A stretch of DNA of 64,000 nucleotides from Rhodocyclales bacterium (lineage in GTDB: Bacteria > Pseudomonadota > Gammaproteobacteria > Burkholderiales > Rhodocyclaceae), in NCBI GenBank assembly GCA_028292485.1, contig JAQGMG010000039.1, forward strand, positions 1 through 64,000. Reading direction: 5' to 3'. This document shows positions 52,354 through 61,813 of the stretch, piece by piece (the stretch's first letter is position 1; every line of letters starts with the position of its first letter). The position numbers were made by a program, and so were the translations under genes. The notes under the pieces are model-generated. The model ran no database searches. It saw only the letters and a list, made by a program, of their open reading frames with translations, and was not told where the DNA came from.

Positions 52354-53472
52354 ATGAACAGTACGCTGGAACGCATCCTGGTACCTCTCGGCGCAGTCGC
52401 GGTTTCGCTGCTGCTGTTTGCGCTCTTCGTGGCCTTGGCCGGTTACCCGCCGCTGGATGTGTTCGCCTTGCTCTACAAAGGGGGGTTCGGCAGCAGCTTT
52501 TCCTGGAACAACTCCCTGCAACGCGCTGCACCGCTGATCCTCACAGGTCTGGCGGTAGCGATTCCGGCACGGGCCGGGCTGGTTATCATCGGCGGTGAAG
52601 GCGCGATGGTGCTCGGCGGCCTGGCGGCAGCCATCGTCGGCGTATGGGGCCCCGTTCATATCCCGCTAGTGGCGCAGATCATCATGCTGCTCTCCGGCGC
52701 TCTTGTCGGTGCAATATGGATCGGCCTGTGTGGCTGGATGCGCCATGCACGTGGCATCAACGAAACCATCAGCAGCCTGCTGATGGCCTACATCGGCATC
52801 GCCCTGCTCAATCATTTCGTCGAAGGGCCGCTCAAGGATCCGAACAGTCTCAACAAGCCATCTACACCGCCGATTCCCGACGCCAACATGCTCGGCCTGA
52901 CGCCGGGTTTCGATGTGCACATGGGTCTCCTGATTGGTGTGGTCGTAGCGCTCATCGCCTGGGCTGTGCTGCGCTTCACGACGCTGGGCTTTGCGCTCAA
53001 AGTGGTCGGCGGCAACCCGCGTGCGGCGCAGCTCGCCGGGCTGCGCGTCGGTCGCTGGATCATCGGTGCGTGTGCGGCCGGCGGTGCGGCGGCGGGTTTG
53101 TCGGGCGCGGTAGAAGTGGCGGCGGTGCATGGCGCCGCGAATGCGTCGCTCATCTCGGGTTACGGCAATGCCGGCATCCTGATTGCATTCATGGCGCGCC
53201 ACAATCCGCTGGCGATCATTCCCGTTGCGGTGCTCATCGGCGGCATCGGCGCGGCGGGCGGCATGTTGCAACGTCGCCTCGACATGCCGGATGCCACTGT
53301 CATCGTACTGCAAGGTATGGCCTTCATCGCCATTCTCGCCAGCGAAGCTGTGATGGGCAGCCCTTGGCGGCGCATCGCGCAGCGGCTGTGGGGCATTGAA
53401 CCGGCCACTACGCCAGTGGCACCCGCGCCGGTAACGGTTTTGGCCAAATCTTCCACGCTGGAGGCCGCATGA
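52354..53472 (+). CDS. ABC transporter permease, BMP/nucleoside type (first)
   Basis: Inner-membrane permease of 372 residues in the BPD_transp_2 (branched-chain/ribose-like) family. It begins with one helix, then APLILTGLAVAIPARAGLVIIGGEGAMVLGG, the conserved entry to the core, and ends with AGGMLQRRLDMPDATVIVLQGMAF. About nine or ten hydrophobic segments are visible. It corresponds to YufP/NupP-type subunits. The start lies 246 bases after the binding-protein stop, beyond the repeat element, and its stop overlaps the second permease by 4 bases. Confidence 0.92.
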   Translation: MNSTLERILVPLGAVAVSLLLFALFVALAGYPPLDVFALLYKGGFGSSFSWNNSLQRAAPLILTGLAVAIPARAGLVIIGGEGAMVLGGLAAAIVGVWGPVHIPLVAQIIMLLSGALVGAIWIGLCGWMRHARGINETISSLLMAYIGIALLNHFVEGPLKDPNSLNKPSTPPIPDANMLGLTPGFDVHMGLLIGVVVALIAWAVLRFTTLGFALKVVGGNPRAAQLAGLRVGRWIIGACAAGGAAAGLSGAVEVAAVHGAANASLISGYGNAGILIAFMARHNPLAIIPVAVLIGGIGAAGGMLQRRLDMPDATVIVLQGMAFIAILASEAVMGSPWRRIAQRLWGIEPATTPVAPAPVTVLAKSSTLEAA

Positions 53473-54404
53473 GCGCCGCTGCAGAATCCCTCGGCTGGCT
53501 CGGCGTACCGCTTGCTGTTTTCGCTGGTGCGATCCGCGTGTCGACCCCTTTCATGCTCGTGAGCCTGGGCGAATGCATCACGGAGAAATCCGGGCGCATC
53601 AATCTCGGTCTCGAAGGCATTCTCGTGATGGGCGCGATGGCCGCCTACGCAGCTTCGCTCAAGACCGGGTCGCCGTGGTTCGGCCTGTGGGCTGCAGCGG
53701 GCGTTGGCGCCGCGTTCGGCCTGCTGCATGGCTTGCTATGCAGCCTCAAGCGCGTTAATGACATTGCCATAGGCATCGCATTGATGCTGTTCGGCACCGG
53801 CCTGGCGTTCTTTCTCGGCAAGTCCTACATCCAGCCCAAGGCACCGAATCTGCCGTCGATTCCGCTCGGCTTCTGGACCGATAACCCGCAGCTTGCCAAT
53901 GCGCTCAATGTGAATCCGCTGTTCCCCGCTGGCGTGTTGCTGGCGTTCTTCCTGCACTGGGCATTTCGCAATACGAGCTGGGGGCTGAAGGTCCGCATCG
54001 TCGGCGACAGCGCGGACGCGGCGCTGGCGCTTGGTTACAAGATCATTCCCGTGCGCATCGTTGCCACCATGTGTGGCGGCGTGCTGGCGGGCCTTGGCGG
54101 CGCGTTTCTATCGCTGTATTACCCGGGCAGCTGGAACGAAGCGCTGTCGAGCGGGCAGGGCATCATCGCTGTTGCGCTGGTCATCTTCGCGCGCTGGCAA
54201 CCGCTGCGCTGCGTCGGCGCCGCGCTGCTCTTCGGTGGCGCAGGTGCGCTCGGCCCGGCCTTGCAGGCAGCGGGCGTGTCGAGCGGCTATCACCTGTTCA
54301 ATGCAGCGCCGTACGTGCTGACGCTGCTGATACTGATCGCGAGTTGTTCGCCAACGCGGAGCCTGCAGGGCGCGCCAGGCGAACTGTCATTGACTCGCAG
54401 TTGA
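53469..54404 (+). CDS. ABC transporter permease, BMP/nucleoside type (second)
   Basis: Second permease, 311 residues, YufQ/NupQ-like. Family core TPFMLVSLGECITEKSGRINLGLEGILVMGAMAAY replaces the usual LGEVVAEKSGVLNLGVEG. Later, KVRIVGDSADAALALGYKI and GVLAGLGGAFLSLYYPGSWNE are typical. It pairs with the preceding permease as a heterodimer. Coupled by an ATGA overlap to the upstream gene, and 12 bases before the formamidase gene. Confidence 0.92.
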   Translation: MSAAAESLGWLGVPLAVFAGAIRVSTPFMLVSLGECITEKSGRINLGLEGILVMGAMAAYAASLKTGSPWFGLWAAAGVGAAFGLLHGLLCSLKRVNDIAIGIALMLFGTGLAFFLGKSYIQPKAPNLPSIPLGFWTDNPQLANALNVNPLFPAGVLLAFFLHWAFRNTSWGLKVRIVGDSADAALALGYKIIPVRIVATMCGGVLAGLGGAFLSLYYPGSWNEALSSGQGIIAVALVIFARWQPLRCVGAALLFGGAGALGPALQAAGVSSGYHLFNAAPYVLTLLILIASCSPTRSLQGAPGELSLTRS

Positions 54405-54416
54405 GGGGGAGACGAC

Positions 54417-55418
54417 ATGAGCGGACTCGGCGGCCTCAACAAATCACCCGATGGCATTGTCATGGGGTTGGTGCAGATACAGAACCCATGGGTCGCGACG
54501 CGCGAGGACCTGGCGAATCAGACAAAGCGCATCGTCGAACTCGTCGGCAAGGCGCGCCGCAATAACCCTGCGATGGATCTGGTGGTGTTCCCCGAGTACA
54601 GCCTGCATGGCCTGTCGATGGACATCAATCCCGACATCATGTGTTGGCTCGAAGGGCCCGAGGTCAAGGCCTTCAAGGCAGCCTGCGTCGAAAACAGGAT
54701 CTGGGGCTGCTTCTCCATCATGGAGTTCAACCCGCAAGGCAACCCGTACAACACCGGCCTGATCATCGACGATCAGGGCGAGATCCGTCTCAATTACCGC
54801 AAGCTGCATCCTTGGGTGCCGGTCGAGCCGTGGGAGCCAGGCAATGTCGGTGTGCCGGTGTGCGACGGGCCGAAGGGCGCCAAGCTCGGGCTCATCATCT
54901 GCCACGACGGCATGTTCCCCGAGATGGCGCGTGAGGCTGCGTACAAGGGCGCTGAAATCATCATTCGCACTGCAGGCTACACCGCACCCATCCGGCATAC
55001 CTGGAAAATCACCAACCAGACCAACGCCTTCCACAATCTGGCGCAGACGGCCAGCGTGTGCCTGTGCGGCAGCGACGGCTCGTTCGATTCGATGGGCGAG
55101 GGCATGTTCTGCAATTTCGATGGCACGGTGATGGTGGAGGGCAGCCATCGGCCGGACGAGATCATCACCTGCGAAATGCGGCCTGACCTCGTGCGCGAAG
55201 CGCGCATCCACTGGGGCGTGGAAAACAACATCTACCAGCTTGGTCATCGCGGCTACGTCGCAGTGAAAGGCGGCGCGCAGGATTGCCCTTACACCTTCAT
55301 GCACGACATGGTCGCCGGCAAGTACGCCTTGCCGTGGGAGGCCGAAGTGATTCACAAGGATGGCAGCTCCTGCGGCTTCGCGCCGCCGGAGCGTCGTTAC
55401 AGCGGAGAGAAGAAATGA
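54417..55418 (+). CDS. amiF: Formamidase (AmiF-type nitrilase-superfamily hydrolase)
   Basis: Hydrolyses formamide to formate and ammonia. The 333-residue length matches AmiF. The nitrilase Glu-Lys-Cys triad is at E60 ([10 protein letters not shown]), K129 ([17 protein letters not shown]) and C162 ([12 protein letters not shown]). The WxPVEPWxPG stretch after the Lys and [25 protein letters not shown] distinguish AmiF/AmiE amidases from other nitrilases. Aliphatic amidase AmiE is the closest alternative. It is embedded in the BMP transporter operon with a strong GAGGGGAG site, so a related small amide is probably imported or released here. Confidence 0.88.
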   Translation: MSGLGGLNKSPDGIVMGLVQIQNPWVATREDLANQTKRIVELVGKARRNNPAMDLVVFPEYSLHGLSMDINPDIMCWLEGPEVKAFKAACVENRIWGCFSIMEFNPQGNPYNTGLIIDDQGEIRLNYRKLHPWVPVEPWEPGNVGVPVCDGPKGAKLGLIICHDGMFPEMAREAAYKGAEIIIRTAGYTAPIRHTWKITNQTNAFHNLAQTASVCLCGSDGSFDSMGEGMFCNFDGTVMVEGSHRPDEIITCEMRPDLVREARIHWGVENNIYQLGHRGYVAVKGGAQDCPYTFMHDMVAGKYALPWEAEVIHKDGSSCGFAPPERRYSGEKK

Positions 55419-55428
55419 GAGCAAAAAA

Positions 55429-56118
55429 ATGAGTTTCCTCAAATCACGCCCTTATGCCTGGCCATTCGATGGCGATTTGCGCCCGGACAACACGGCTCTC
55501 GTGGTCATTGACATGCAGGTCGACTTCTGCGGCATCGGCGGTTATGTCGATCGCATGGGCTACGACATCTCGCTGACGCGTGCCCCGATCGAGCCGATCA
55601 AGCGGCTGATGGCGACGATGCGCGACAAGGGCTATCACATCATCCACACCCGCGAAGGCCATCGGCCGGACCTCTCCGACCTGCCTGCCAACAAGCGCTG
55701 GCGCTCACGGCAGATCGGCGCGGACGGCGTCGGCATCGGCGACGACGGGCCATGCGGGCGCATCCTGGTGCGCGGCGAAGCGGGCTGGGACATTATTCCC
55801 GAACTCGCGCCACTGCCTGGCGAAGTCATCATCGACAAGCCGGGCAAAGGCTCTTTCTACGCCACCGATCTGCAATTCATCCTGCGCACGCGTGGCATAC
55901 GCAATCTGCTCATTACCGGCATCACCACCGACGTCTGCGTGCACACGACGATGCGCGAAGCGAACGACCAGGGCTTCGAGTGTCTGTTGGTGGAGGATTG
56001 TTGCGCTGCTACGGATCACGATAATCATCTCGCCGCGATACGCATGGTGCATATGCAGGGCGGCGTGTTCGGTGCGACGGCGATGAGTGAGGCTGTGATT
56101 GAAGGATTGCCGGATTAA
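55429..56118 (+). CDS. biuH: Biuret amidohydrolase (cysteine hydrolase of isochorismatase family)
   Basis: Converts biuret to allophanate and ammonia. The 229-residue product has the catalytic triad D28 ([11 protein letters not shown]), K137 ([10 protein letters not shown]) and C170 ([10 protein letters not shown]). The BiuH-specific surroundings are [37 protein letters not shown] and [19 protein letters not shown]. Triuret hydrolase (TrtA) and ureidoacrylate hydrolase (RutB) are the nearest alternatives. The product allophanate is the substrate of AtzF encoded 20 kb away in the same cluster. It starts 10 bases after the amiF stop and belongs to the BMP transporter unit. Confidence 0.88.
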   Translation: MSFLKSRPYAWPFDGDLRPDNTALVVIDMQVDFCGIGGYVDRMGYDISLTRAPIEPIKRLMATMRDKGYHIIHTREGHRPDLSDLPANKRWRSRQIGADGVGIGDDGPCGRILVRGEAGWDIIPELAPLPGEVIIDKPGKGSFYATDLQFILRTRGIRNLLITGITTDVCVHTTMREANDQGFECLLVEDCCAATDHDNHLAAIRMVHMQGGVFGATAMSEAVIEGLPD

Positions 56119-56498
56119 GGAATACGAGCCGAGTTTGTGGTTCTCTCCCCGGAAGGGGGGCGTTGCGCAGGGAAGGGAGTGGGCAGGGTAGTGGGCGCGG
56201 GAATATTGAAAAGGCCCCTGTTCGCTTTCCTTATTTCTCCTGCATCAGGCGTCCTCCTCGCGGGGAGGGAATTGCAAACACAGGACGACTGGTTGGGCAA
56301 AGCACGCGCTATGCAGTGCCCTCTCCCCAGGGGAGAGGGTGCCCCCGGCAGGGGCGGGAGAGGGGGAAGCGTTCCTCAATGAACGGTCTCTGGAATACGC
56401 CCCTCTCCCGCCGCACCGCGGCACCCTCCCCCGAGGGGGAGGGGACGGCAAGCTGCGTCACTATTTGTAGCGAGCAACACATTGCAAGGACATGAACC
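56119..56498. repeat. CCCTCTCCC-type repeat cluster between biuH and the ATPase gene
   Basis: About 380 bases without a gene. It holds several blocks of the same kind as at 52122-52259: CCCTCTCCCCAGGGGAGAGG (56319-56338), GGGGCGGGAGAGGGGG, CCCCTCTCCCGCC and CCCTCCCCCGAGGGGGAGGG (56424-56443). These form overlapping hairpins. The left part, up to about 56310, shows only weak CTCCCC/GGGGAG elements. Confidence 0.7.
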
Positions 56499-58058
56499 AT
56501 GACTCCCATCGAAGCAGTCCACCACGCCACCGGCGCCATGCGCCTCGACGTGTTGCATATGTCCAAGCATTTCGGCTCGCTCGCCGCGCTCGATGACGTT
56601 TCAATATCCATCCCCGCAGGCAGCTTCCACGCGCTGCTCGGCGAAAATGGCGCAGGCAAGAGCACGCTGGTGAAATGCCTGGTCGGCTTCTACAAGCAGA
56701 CGGCGGGCAGCGTGATGATCGATGGTCGCGAGACCGACATCCCGACACCAACCACGGCTTCTGCGCTAGGCATTGGCATGGTCTACCAGCACTTCACGCT
56801 GGTGCCCTCGATGACCGTCGCCGAGAATCTGGTCGCGGCACGCGGCGCCTTGCCCTGGAAGCTCAACTGGAAGGCCGAGAAAAAAGCGCTGACCGAATTC
56901 ATGGAAACCGTGCCGTTCAAGCTGCCACTCGACAAGCCTGCTTCTTCGCTCGCTGCTGGCGAAAAGCAGAAGGTGGAGATAATCAAGCAGCTCTATCTCA
57001 AGCGACGCTTCCTGATCCTCGATGAACCGACCTCTGTGCTCACGCCCGACGAGGCTGACGAAGTACTCGGCTTCGTGCACGGCCTGACGCGTCAGCACAT
57101 GTTCACTGCCGTGATGATCACGCACAAGTTTCGCGAAGTGATGGCCTATGCCGATGCCGTGACAGTACTGCGTCGCGGCAAGATGGTCGGTAGCGGACAG
57201 GTCAGCGACTTGAGCATCGACGCCATGGCCGAGATGATGGTCGGCAGCAAGGTCAACACCAGCAAGCATCGCGCGGAACGCACAACTGCGCCGGAAGCCG
57301 CGCCACGGCTGCATCTGCAAGGTGTCACGGCGCTCGGTGACAACGGCTTGCCGGCCGTGCACGAGCTGAGCCTGGCCGTGCGGCCGGGCGAGATACTCGG
57401 CATTGCAGGCGTCTCGGGCAACGGCCAGCGCGAGCTTGCCGAGGTGCTCAACGGCCAACGCTCCCTGCATGCCGGCAGCATCAAGATCAGCGATGTAGAA
57501 TTCACCGGATCGCGTCGTGAGCGCGCCGAACGTCGAGTATTCAGCTTGCCGGAAGAGCCCTTGAAGAACGCCTGTGTCGGTCCCGTGTCCGTTGCCGACA
57601 ATATGGCGCTGCGCAACTTCGATCAGGCGCCGCTATCGCGCTTCGGCATCCTCAACAGCCGTGCCTTGCGTGCGCAGGCCACGCGCTTTGTCGACACCTT
57701 CCGCGTCAAGACTCAGGGCATCGACGCACCTATCTCATCGCTCTCAGGTGGCAATGTGCAGCGCGCCGTGCTGGCCCGCGAGCTGTCCTGGCCCGTCGAC
57801 GTACTCATTGTCGCCAACCCCGTCTTCGGCCTCGACTTCGCCGCCGTCGCCGAAACGCATGCCCGCATCATGGGTGCCCGCGCGGCCGGCGCCGCCATCC
57901 TGCTCATCAGCGAAGACCTCGACGAGCTGCTTGAGCTCGCCGACCGCATCGCGGTGATCAGCGAAGGCAAGCTCGTCTATGAGACAAGCGCCGAGACCGC
58001 GGACGTACGCACCCTGGGGCATTACATGGGCGGTGGGCATCACGCGGAAGCTGCTTGA
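56499..58058 (+). CDS. ABC transporter ATP-binding protein, BMP/nucleoside type (double NBD)
   Basis: ATPase with two fused nucleotide-binding domains, 519 residues, YufO/NupO-like, serving the BMP binding protein and two permeases upstream. NBD1 has Walker A GENGAGKSTLVK, a degenerate signature LAAGEKQKVEI and Walker B FLILDEPTSVLTPDE. NBD2 has a Gly-rich loop GVSGNGQRELAEVL in place of a full Walker A, signature LSGGNVQRAVLAREL, and VLIVANPVFGLDF where a catalytic Glu is not obvious. This asymmetry is normal for the family. It is separated from its partners by amiF, biuH and a repeat cluster. Confidence 0.92.
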   Translation: MTPIEAVHHATGAMRLDVLHMSKHFGSLAALDDVSISIPAGSFHALLGENGAGKSTLVKCLVGFYKQTAGSVMIDGRETDIPTPTTASALGIGMVYQHFTLVPSMTVAENLVAARGALPWKLNWKAEKKALTEFMETVPFKLPLDKPASSLAAGEKQKVEIIKQLYLKRRFLILDEPTSVLTPDEADEVLGFVHGLTRQHMFTAVMITHKFREVMAYADAVTVLRRGKMVGSGQVSDLSIDAMAEMMVGSKVNTSKHRAERTTAPEAAPRLHLQGVTALGDNGLPAVHELSLAVRPGEILGIAGVSGNGQRELAEVLNGQRSLHAGSIKISDVEFTGSRRERAERRVFSLPEEPLKNACVGPVSVADNMALRNFDQAPLSRFGILNSRALRAQATRFVDTFRVKTQGIDAPISSLSGGNVQRAVLARELSWPVDVLIVANPVFGLDFAAVAETHARIMGARAAGAAILLISEDLDELLELADRIAVISEGKLVYETSAETADVRTLGHYMGGGHHAEAA

Positions 58059-58060
58059 CT

Positions 58061-58909
58061 TCACAGCACCGCGCGCCGGGCCTTCCACCTGCGCCACAGT
58101 TTGCGCAGCGCGACGAAGCCCGGCACTAGAATAACCAGCCACGGCAATACCGCAGCAATGAATGTGATCAGCGAAGCCAGGCTGCTCATCAAGGTCTCGC
58201 CGGCATGATTCCAGGCGGATGCAACAGGACGAAGGAATCCGCGCTCTCGCATCGACGCACGGCCGCGGAAATCGATGCTGAGGGCAATTTTCTCTGTCTC
58301 GTCGGCAAGCGCTTTGCGAATCCCGTTGAGACTGTCGAGTTCAGCTTGCGTCTGCGTGAGTTCGCGCTGAATTTCAAGCACGTCCGCAATCTTGCCGGGA
58401 TGGCTCGCCAACATTGTTCGCAAGCGCTCGCGCAGGTCGTTGAGGTTGCGAAGGCGAGCCTCAGTGTCGATCACCGCATTAGTCTTGTCTTCGGACTGAC
58501 GCGAATGTTGAACAACCTCAGCATCCTGCCCAAACCCTGCAAGGAATGCGTCCAAAGCTGCGGGCGGTATACGAGCCGTCAAGCTGGCGCTCGGCGGTTC
58601 GTATTCGTTCCCTTTCCGCTGGCCGGCACTGGGCACCTCACAGCCAAGCTGTTCGCAGCGTCGCACCGCTTCTTCGAAGATACTCTGGAGTGCCGCGTTG
58701 CGTGTTTCGATCACGAGCTGATGTCGCAAGGCGATATGACGCTGCACTTTCTTGTCCGACACCTTCTTTGCTCCGGCAGCCGCAGAATGCTCGGCCATAG
58801 ACGCAGCAGCAGCGGGCTCTGGTGGCATTGGTGCTGACCTCTCGGGGTGGTCGCAGGCTACGGTAAGAAGACAGATAGACAACAACACGCTCAACTGGAT
58901 CAGTTTCAT
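58061..58909 (-). CDS. DUF4349 domain lipoprotein
   Basis: Membrane-attached lipoprotein of 282 residues and unknown function. Lipobox LLTVAC with Cys19 lies after the signal helix. The middle has GNEYEPPSASLTARIPPAALDAFLA and a long coiled coil (about 150-215, DTEARLRNLNDLRERLRTML ... EIQRELTQTQAELDSLNGIRK). One transmembrane helix near the end (about 245-268) is followed by a basic tail RKLWRRWKARR. This is the DUF4349 layout. The gene converges with the ABC ATPase with a 2-base gap. GGGGA precedes the ATG at 58909. Confidence 0.85.
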   Translation of the reverse strand: MKLIQLSVLLSICLLTVACDHPERSAPMPPEPAAAASMAEHSAAAGAKKVSDKKVQRHIALRHQLVIETRNAALQSIFEEAVRRCEQLGCEVPSAGQRKGNEYEPPSASLTARIPPAALDAFLAGFGQDAEVVQHSRQSEDKTNAVIDTEARLRNLNDLRERLRTMLASHPGKIADVLEIQRELTQTQAELDSLNGIRKALADETEKIALSIDFRGRASMRERGFLRPVASAWNHAGETLMSSLASLITFIAAVLPWLVILVPGFVALRKLWRRWKARRAVL

Positions 58910-58993
58910 TTTTTCCCCACTAAAGTGTTTGCAAAGCAAATGAAACGACCGATTCGCCGCCGCTGGCTTGCACGTCCGCTCTTGCGAAGCCGA

Positions 58994-59926
58994 TCAAACC
59001 GCCAGATGCTCGTACAGCGCCGTAGACAGGTAGCGTTCGCCGAAGCTCGGAATGACGACCACGGTGGTCTTGCCCTTGTTCTGTGGACGCCCGGCCACTT
59101 CGAGCGCCGCCCAGATGGCGGCACCTGACGAGATGCCAACCAGCAGGCCTTCTTCGGTCGCTGCACGGCGGGCGATATTGAAGGTGTTCGCATTGTTTAC
59201 GCGAACCACCTCGTCATAAATCTCCGTGTTGAGGATGCTGGGCACAAAACCGGCGCCGATGCCCTGGATCGGGTGCGGGCCGCGCTGGCCGCCGGAGAGC
59301 ACCGGGCTGGCATCGGGCTCGACGGCGACGATCTGTACGCCCGGTTTGCGCGCCTTGAGTACTTCGCCGACGCCGGTGATGGTGCCGCCGGTGCCGATAC
59401 CGGCGACGAAGATATCGATGTTGCCGTCAGTGTCGCGCCAGATTTCTTCGGCAGTAGTGCTGCGGTGGACTTCCGGGTTGGCCGGGTTGTCGAACTGCTG
59501 CGGAATGAAGTAGCGCGCGTCGCTGGCGGCGAGCTCGTTGGCGCGCTTGATGGCGCCGGGCATGCCTTCCGGGCCGGGCGTGAGGATGAGATCGGCACCG
59601 TAAGCCTTGAGCAGAAGACGGCGCTCGCGGCTCATCGTCTCGGGCATGACAAATGCACATTTTAGGCCGCGCGCCGCACACACCATCGCCAGACCGATGC
59701 CGGTATTGCCCGAAGTGGGTTCAAGGATGATGGTGTCGGCCTTGATCTTGCCGGCCTTGTCGGCCGCGTCGATCATGGCCATGGCGATACGGTCCTTGAC
59801 GCTGTGTGCCGGATTGAAGAATTCGAGCTTGGCGAGGACCGTACCGTCGATGCCGGCGGTGAGGCGGTTGAGCTTGACGAGCGGGGTGTTGCCGATCAGA
59901 TCAGTGATGGAATTTGCGACACGCAT
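58994..59926 (-). CDS. cysK: Cysteine synthase A (O-acetylserine sulfhydrylase)
   Basis: PLP enzyme making L-cysteine from O-acetylserine and sulfide, 310 residues. PLP lysine lies in [13 protein letters not shown], the phosphate/substrate loop is [18 protein letters not shown], and the glycine loop is [19 protein letters not shown]. The C-terminal [15 protein letters not shown] and [13 protein letters not shown] are typical of CysK rather than CysM or cystathionine beta-synthase. AAGGAG precedes the ATG. Monocistronic by layout, 84 bases from the DUF4349 gene. Confidence 0.96.
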   Translation of the reverse strand: MRVANSITDLIGNTPLVKLNRLTAGIDGTVLAKLEFFNPAHSVKDRIAMAMIDAADKAGKIKADTIILEPTSGNTGIGLAMVCAARGLKCAFVMPETMSRERRLLLKAYGADLILTPGPEGMPGAIKRANELAASDARYFIPQQFDNPANPEVHRSTTAEEIWRDTDGNIDIFVAGIGTGGTITGVGEVLKARKPGVQIVAVEPDASPVLSGGQRGPHPIQGIGAGFVPSILNTEIYDEVVRVNNANTFNIARRAATEEGLLVGISSGAAIWAALEVAGRPQNKGKTTVVVIPSFGERYLSTALYEHLAV

Positions 59927-60084
59927 GGGGCTCTCCTTGTGTTCGGTGAGCCGATTCTACGCCAGTGTTATCACCGTAAAGGAAGTGCAAAGGGTCGCGC
60001 AGGATGGCAAAGACAGGATTCTGCAGGTCGGTGCTGAGCCGATTTGACAAATGAGGATGCCCAGCGCATATCCGTGCCAGCAGT

Positions 60085-60109
60085 GTTGGGCTTCCTGCGT
60101 CAGCCCAAC
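60085..60109 (-). terminator. Hairpin following rfaE2
   Basis: GTTGGGCT / AGCCCAAC, 8-bp perfect stem with a 9-base loop, directly after the rfaE2 stop codon on the minus strand. The T-run is weak, so it could instead be a dispersed repeat; the sequence around it (TGTTGGGCTTCCTGCG) is of a common betaproteobacterial repeat type. Confidence 0.55.
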
Positions 60110-60613
60110 CTACAACGAGCGAATCTTGCCCAGCAGCGCGGTCGTCGAGCGGGCGTGCTCAAACGGCACGGAATGCACGCTGCCGCCCCAGCCGATGACT
60201 TCGGCATAGCCGACGATCTTCTCGACGGGCCAGTCGCCGCCTTTGACGAGCACGTCGGGCCGGCATTGCAGGATGCGTTCGATGGGTGTGTCTTCGTCGA
60301 ACCAGGTGACGAGGTCGACGCAGCCGAGAGCGGCCATGATGGCGGCGCGGTCGGCGAGGGTGTTGATCGGGCGCTCGTCGCCCTTGCCCAGGCGTTTGAC
60401 CGAGGCGTCGGTGTTGAGCGCGACGATCATGGCGGCGCCGAGGGCGCGCGCCTGGCCGAGGTAGGTGACGTGGCCGCGGTGCAGGATGTCGAAGCAGCCG
60501 TTGGTGAATACCAGCGGGCGCGCGACAGGGTGCAGGCGCAGATGCTCGACAAGATCTTCGGGCGCGACGATCTTGTCTTCAAACGCCGGTCGCGGGTAGT
60601 ACGGGGCTGACAC
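60110..60613 (-). CDS. rfaE2: D-glycero-beta-D-manno-heptose 1-phosphate adenylyltransferase
   Basis: Nucleotidyltransferase making ADP-heptose for lipopolysaccharide core, 167 residues. Conserved FTNGCFDILHRGHVTYL with the HxGH motif (HRGH), ALNTDASVKRLGKGDERPIN, AAIMAALGCVDLVTWFDEDTP, VLVKGGDWPVEKIVG and the C-terminal RSTTALLGKI match the adenylyltransferase half of HldE as a stand-alone protein, the usual betaproteobacterial form. The start is GTG, with no clear ribosome-binding site; it lies 12 bases after the ferritin-like gene and may be coupled to it. Confidence 0.94.
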   Translation of the reverse strand: MSAPYYPRPAFEDKIVAPEDLVEHLRLHPVARPLVFTNGCFDILHRGHVTYLGQARALGAAMIVALNTDASVKRLGKGDERPINTLADRAAIMAALGCVDLVTWFDEDTPIERILQCRPDVLVKGGDWPVEKIVGYAEVIGWGGSVHSVPFEHARSTTALLGKIRSL

Positions 60614-60625
60614 GTTGCGGCGCGC

Positions 60626-61459
60626 TCAGGATGCAGCCGCAGCGTATTGTTTGCGGAAGCGGTTGAGATCCGTGATGGTCTCGAATTCCTGCCCGAACAG
60701 CATGGACAGGTTGCGCAGGATGCCGGCGATGACGCGTGATTCCTGATCCTTGCCGAACATGATCTGCGTGTCGAGCCAGTGTTCGAGCCATTCCGGATCG
60801 GGCAGGCGCGATTGCACCGTGTCGTTCGGGAACAGTTCCTTGTTCACGTGCAGATTGGTCGGGTGCAGGGGCTTGCCCGAGCGCGAGCTGGACGCCATCA
60901 GTACACCGATCTTGGAGAAGGCGCCACGCGCCGCGTCGCCGGTCTGCTCGATGGCGCGCTTCATGAATTTCAGATACGCACCGCCGTGACGGGCTTCGTC
61001 GCGCGACAGGTGGTCGTAGATTTTCTTGATGACCGGCTCGGTATGCCAATCGGATGCGCGGCGATACCACTGGGTCAGGCGTACTTCGCCGCAGAAGTGC
61101 AGCATGAGTGTTTCGAGCGGCGGCGCGGGTTCGAATTCGAAGCGCACGGCGTGCAGCTCGGCTTCGGTCGGCACGAGGTCCGGACGGAAGCGGCGCAGGT
61201 ATTCCATCAGCACCAGCGAGTGCTTCTGCTCTTCGTAGAACCAGATCGACATGAACGCCGAAAAGTCGGAATCGTGCTTGTTGTCGCGCAGGAACATCTC
61301 GGTAGCGGGCAGGGCCGACCATTCGGTGATGGCATTCATCTTGACGGTGAGCGCCTGCTCATCGGTCAGCAGTGTGGGATCGAATTCAGCCCAGGGGACG
61401 TCGGTAGACATGTTCCAGCGGGCAGACTCGAGCGATGCGAACAGTTCCGGATAAAGCAT
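60626..61459 (-). CDS. Ferritin-like diiron protein
   Basis: Helical protein of 277 residues with a ferritin-like four-helix bundle. Diiron ligands are likely in YEEQKHSLVLMEYL (ExxH) and RDEARHGGAYLKFMK (ExxH), with a first Glu in AITEWSALPATEMF, and a further Glu in FCGEVRLTQWY. The spacing resembles acyl-ACP-desaturase-like or rubrerythrin-like proteins, but no exact enzymatic assignment is possible. Probably co-transcribed with rfaE2. The start is the first ATG of the frame with a modest GAGACC upstream. Confidence 0.8.
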   Translation of the reverse strand: MLYPELFASLESARWNMSTDVPWAEFDPTLLTDEQALTVKMNAITEWSALPATEMFLRDNKHDSDFSAFMSIWFYEEQKHSLVLMEYLRRFRPDLVPTEAELHAVRFEFEPAPPLETLMLHFCGEVRLTQWYRRASDWHTEPVIKKIYDHLSRDEARHGGAYLKFMKRAIEQTGDAARGAFSKIGVLMASSSRSGKPLHPTNLHVNKELFPNDTVQSRLPDPEWLEHWLDTQIMFGKDQESRVIAGILRNLSMLFGQEFETITDLNRFRKQYAAAAS

Positions 61460-61813
61460 GTTTGTGGGGGTCTCTCGTTAAAACGGCTTGAGGTGTTGCG
61501 TTGCCCGTTGAGGGGGCTGACAGCCCGTTATTGTACCTCGCGGAGGCTGCAAAGTAAGAGCCCCGGATATTGAGCACTGACTGGGCGCGCGCAGCGGTAT
61601 TGCTCAGGGGAATACGTATTGGCTGGTGGGCTGGATGCGCGGCGGCGCGTGGTCTTCCGCATTTTGTGTGCCTGCTGCATCCGTGGCGGCTGTTCCGGCG
61701 TATGCAGGTTAGTCGACGCTACGAACCACAGGGGCGAGGGAACAAGCATGAAGATGGGAGAGATTCCACACGGGATGGGCCTGCGGGCGAATCCCGCAGG
61801 CGGGGAGCAGGCC
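61460..61813. other. Divergent upstream region of the COG2907 operon
   Basis: About 350 bases between the ferritin-like gene and the oxidoreductase gene. An in-frame ATG at 61748 with GAGGGAAC could extend the oxidoreductase by 22 residues. I saw no clear promoter motif; genes of this type are controlled by ECF sigma factors in other bacteria. Confidence 0.4.
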
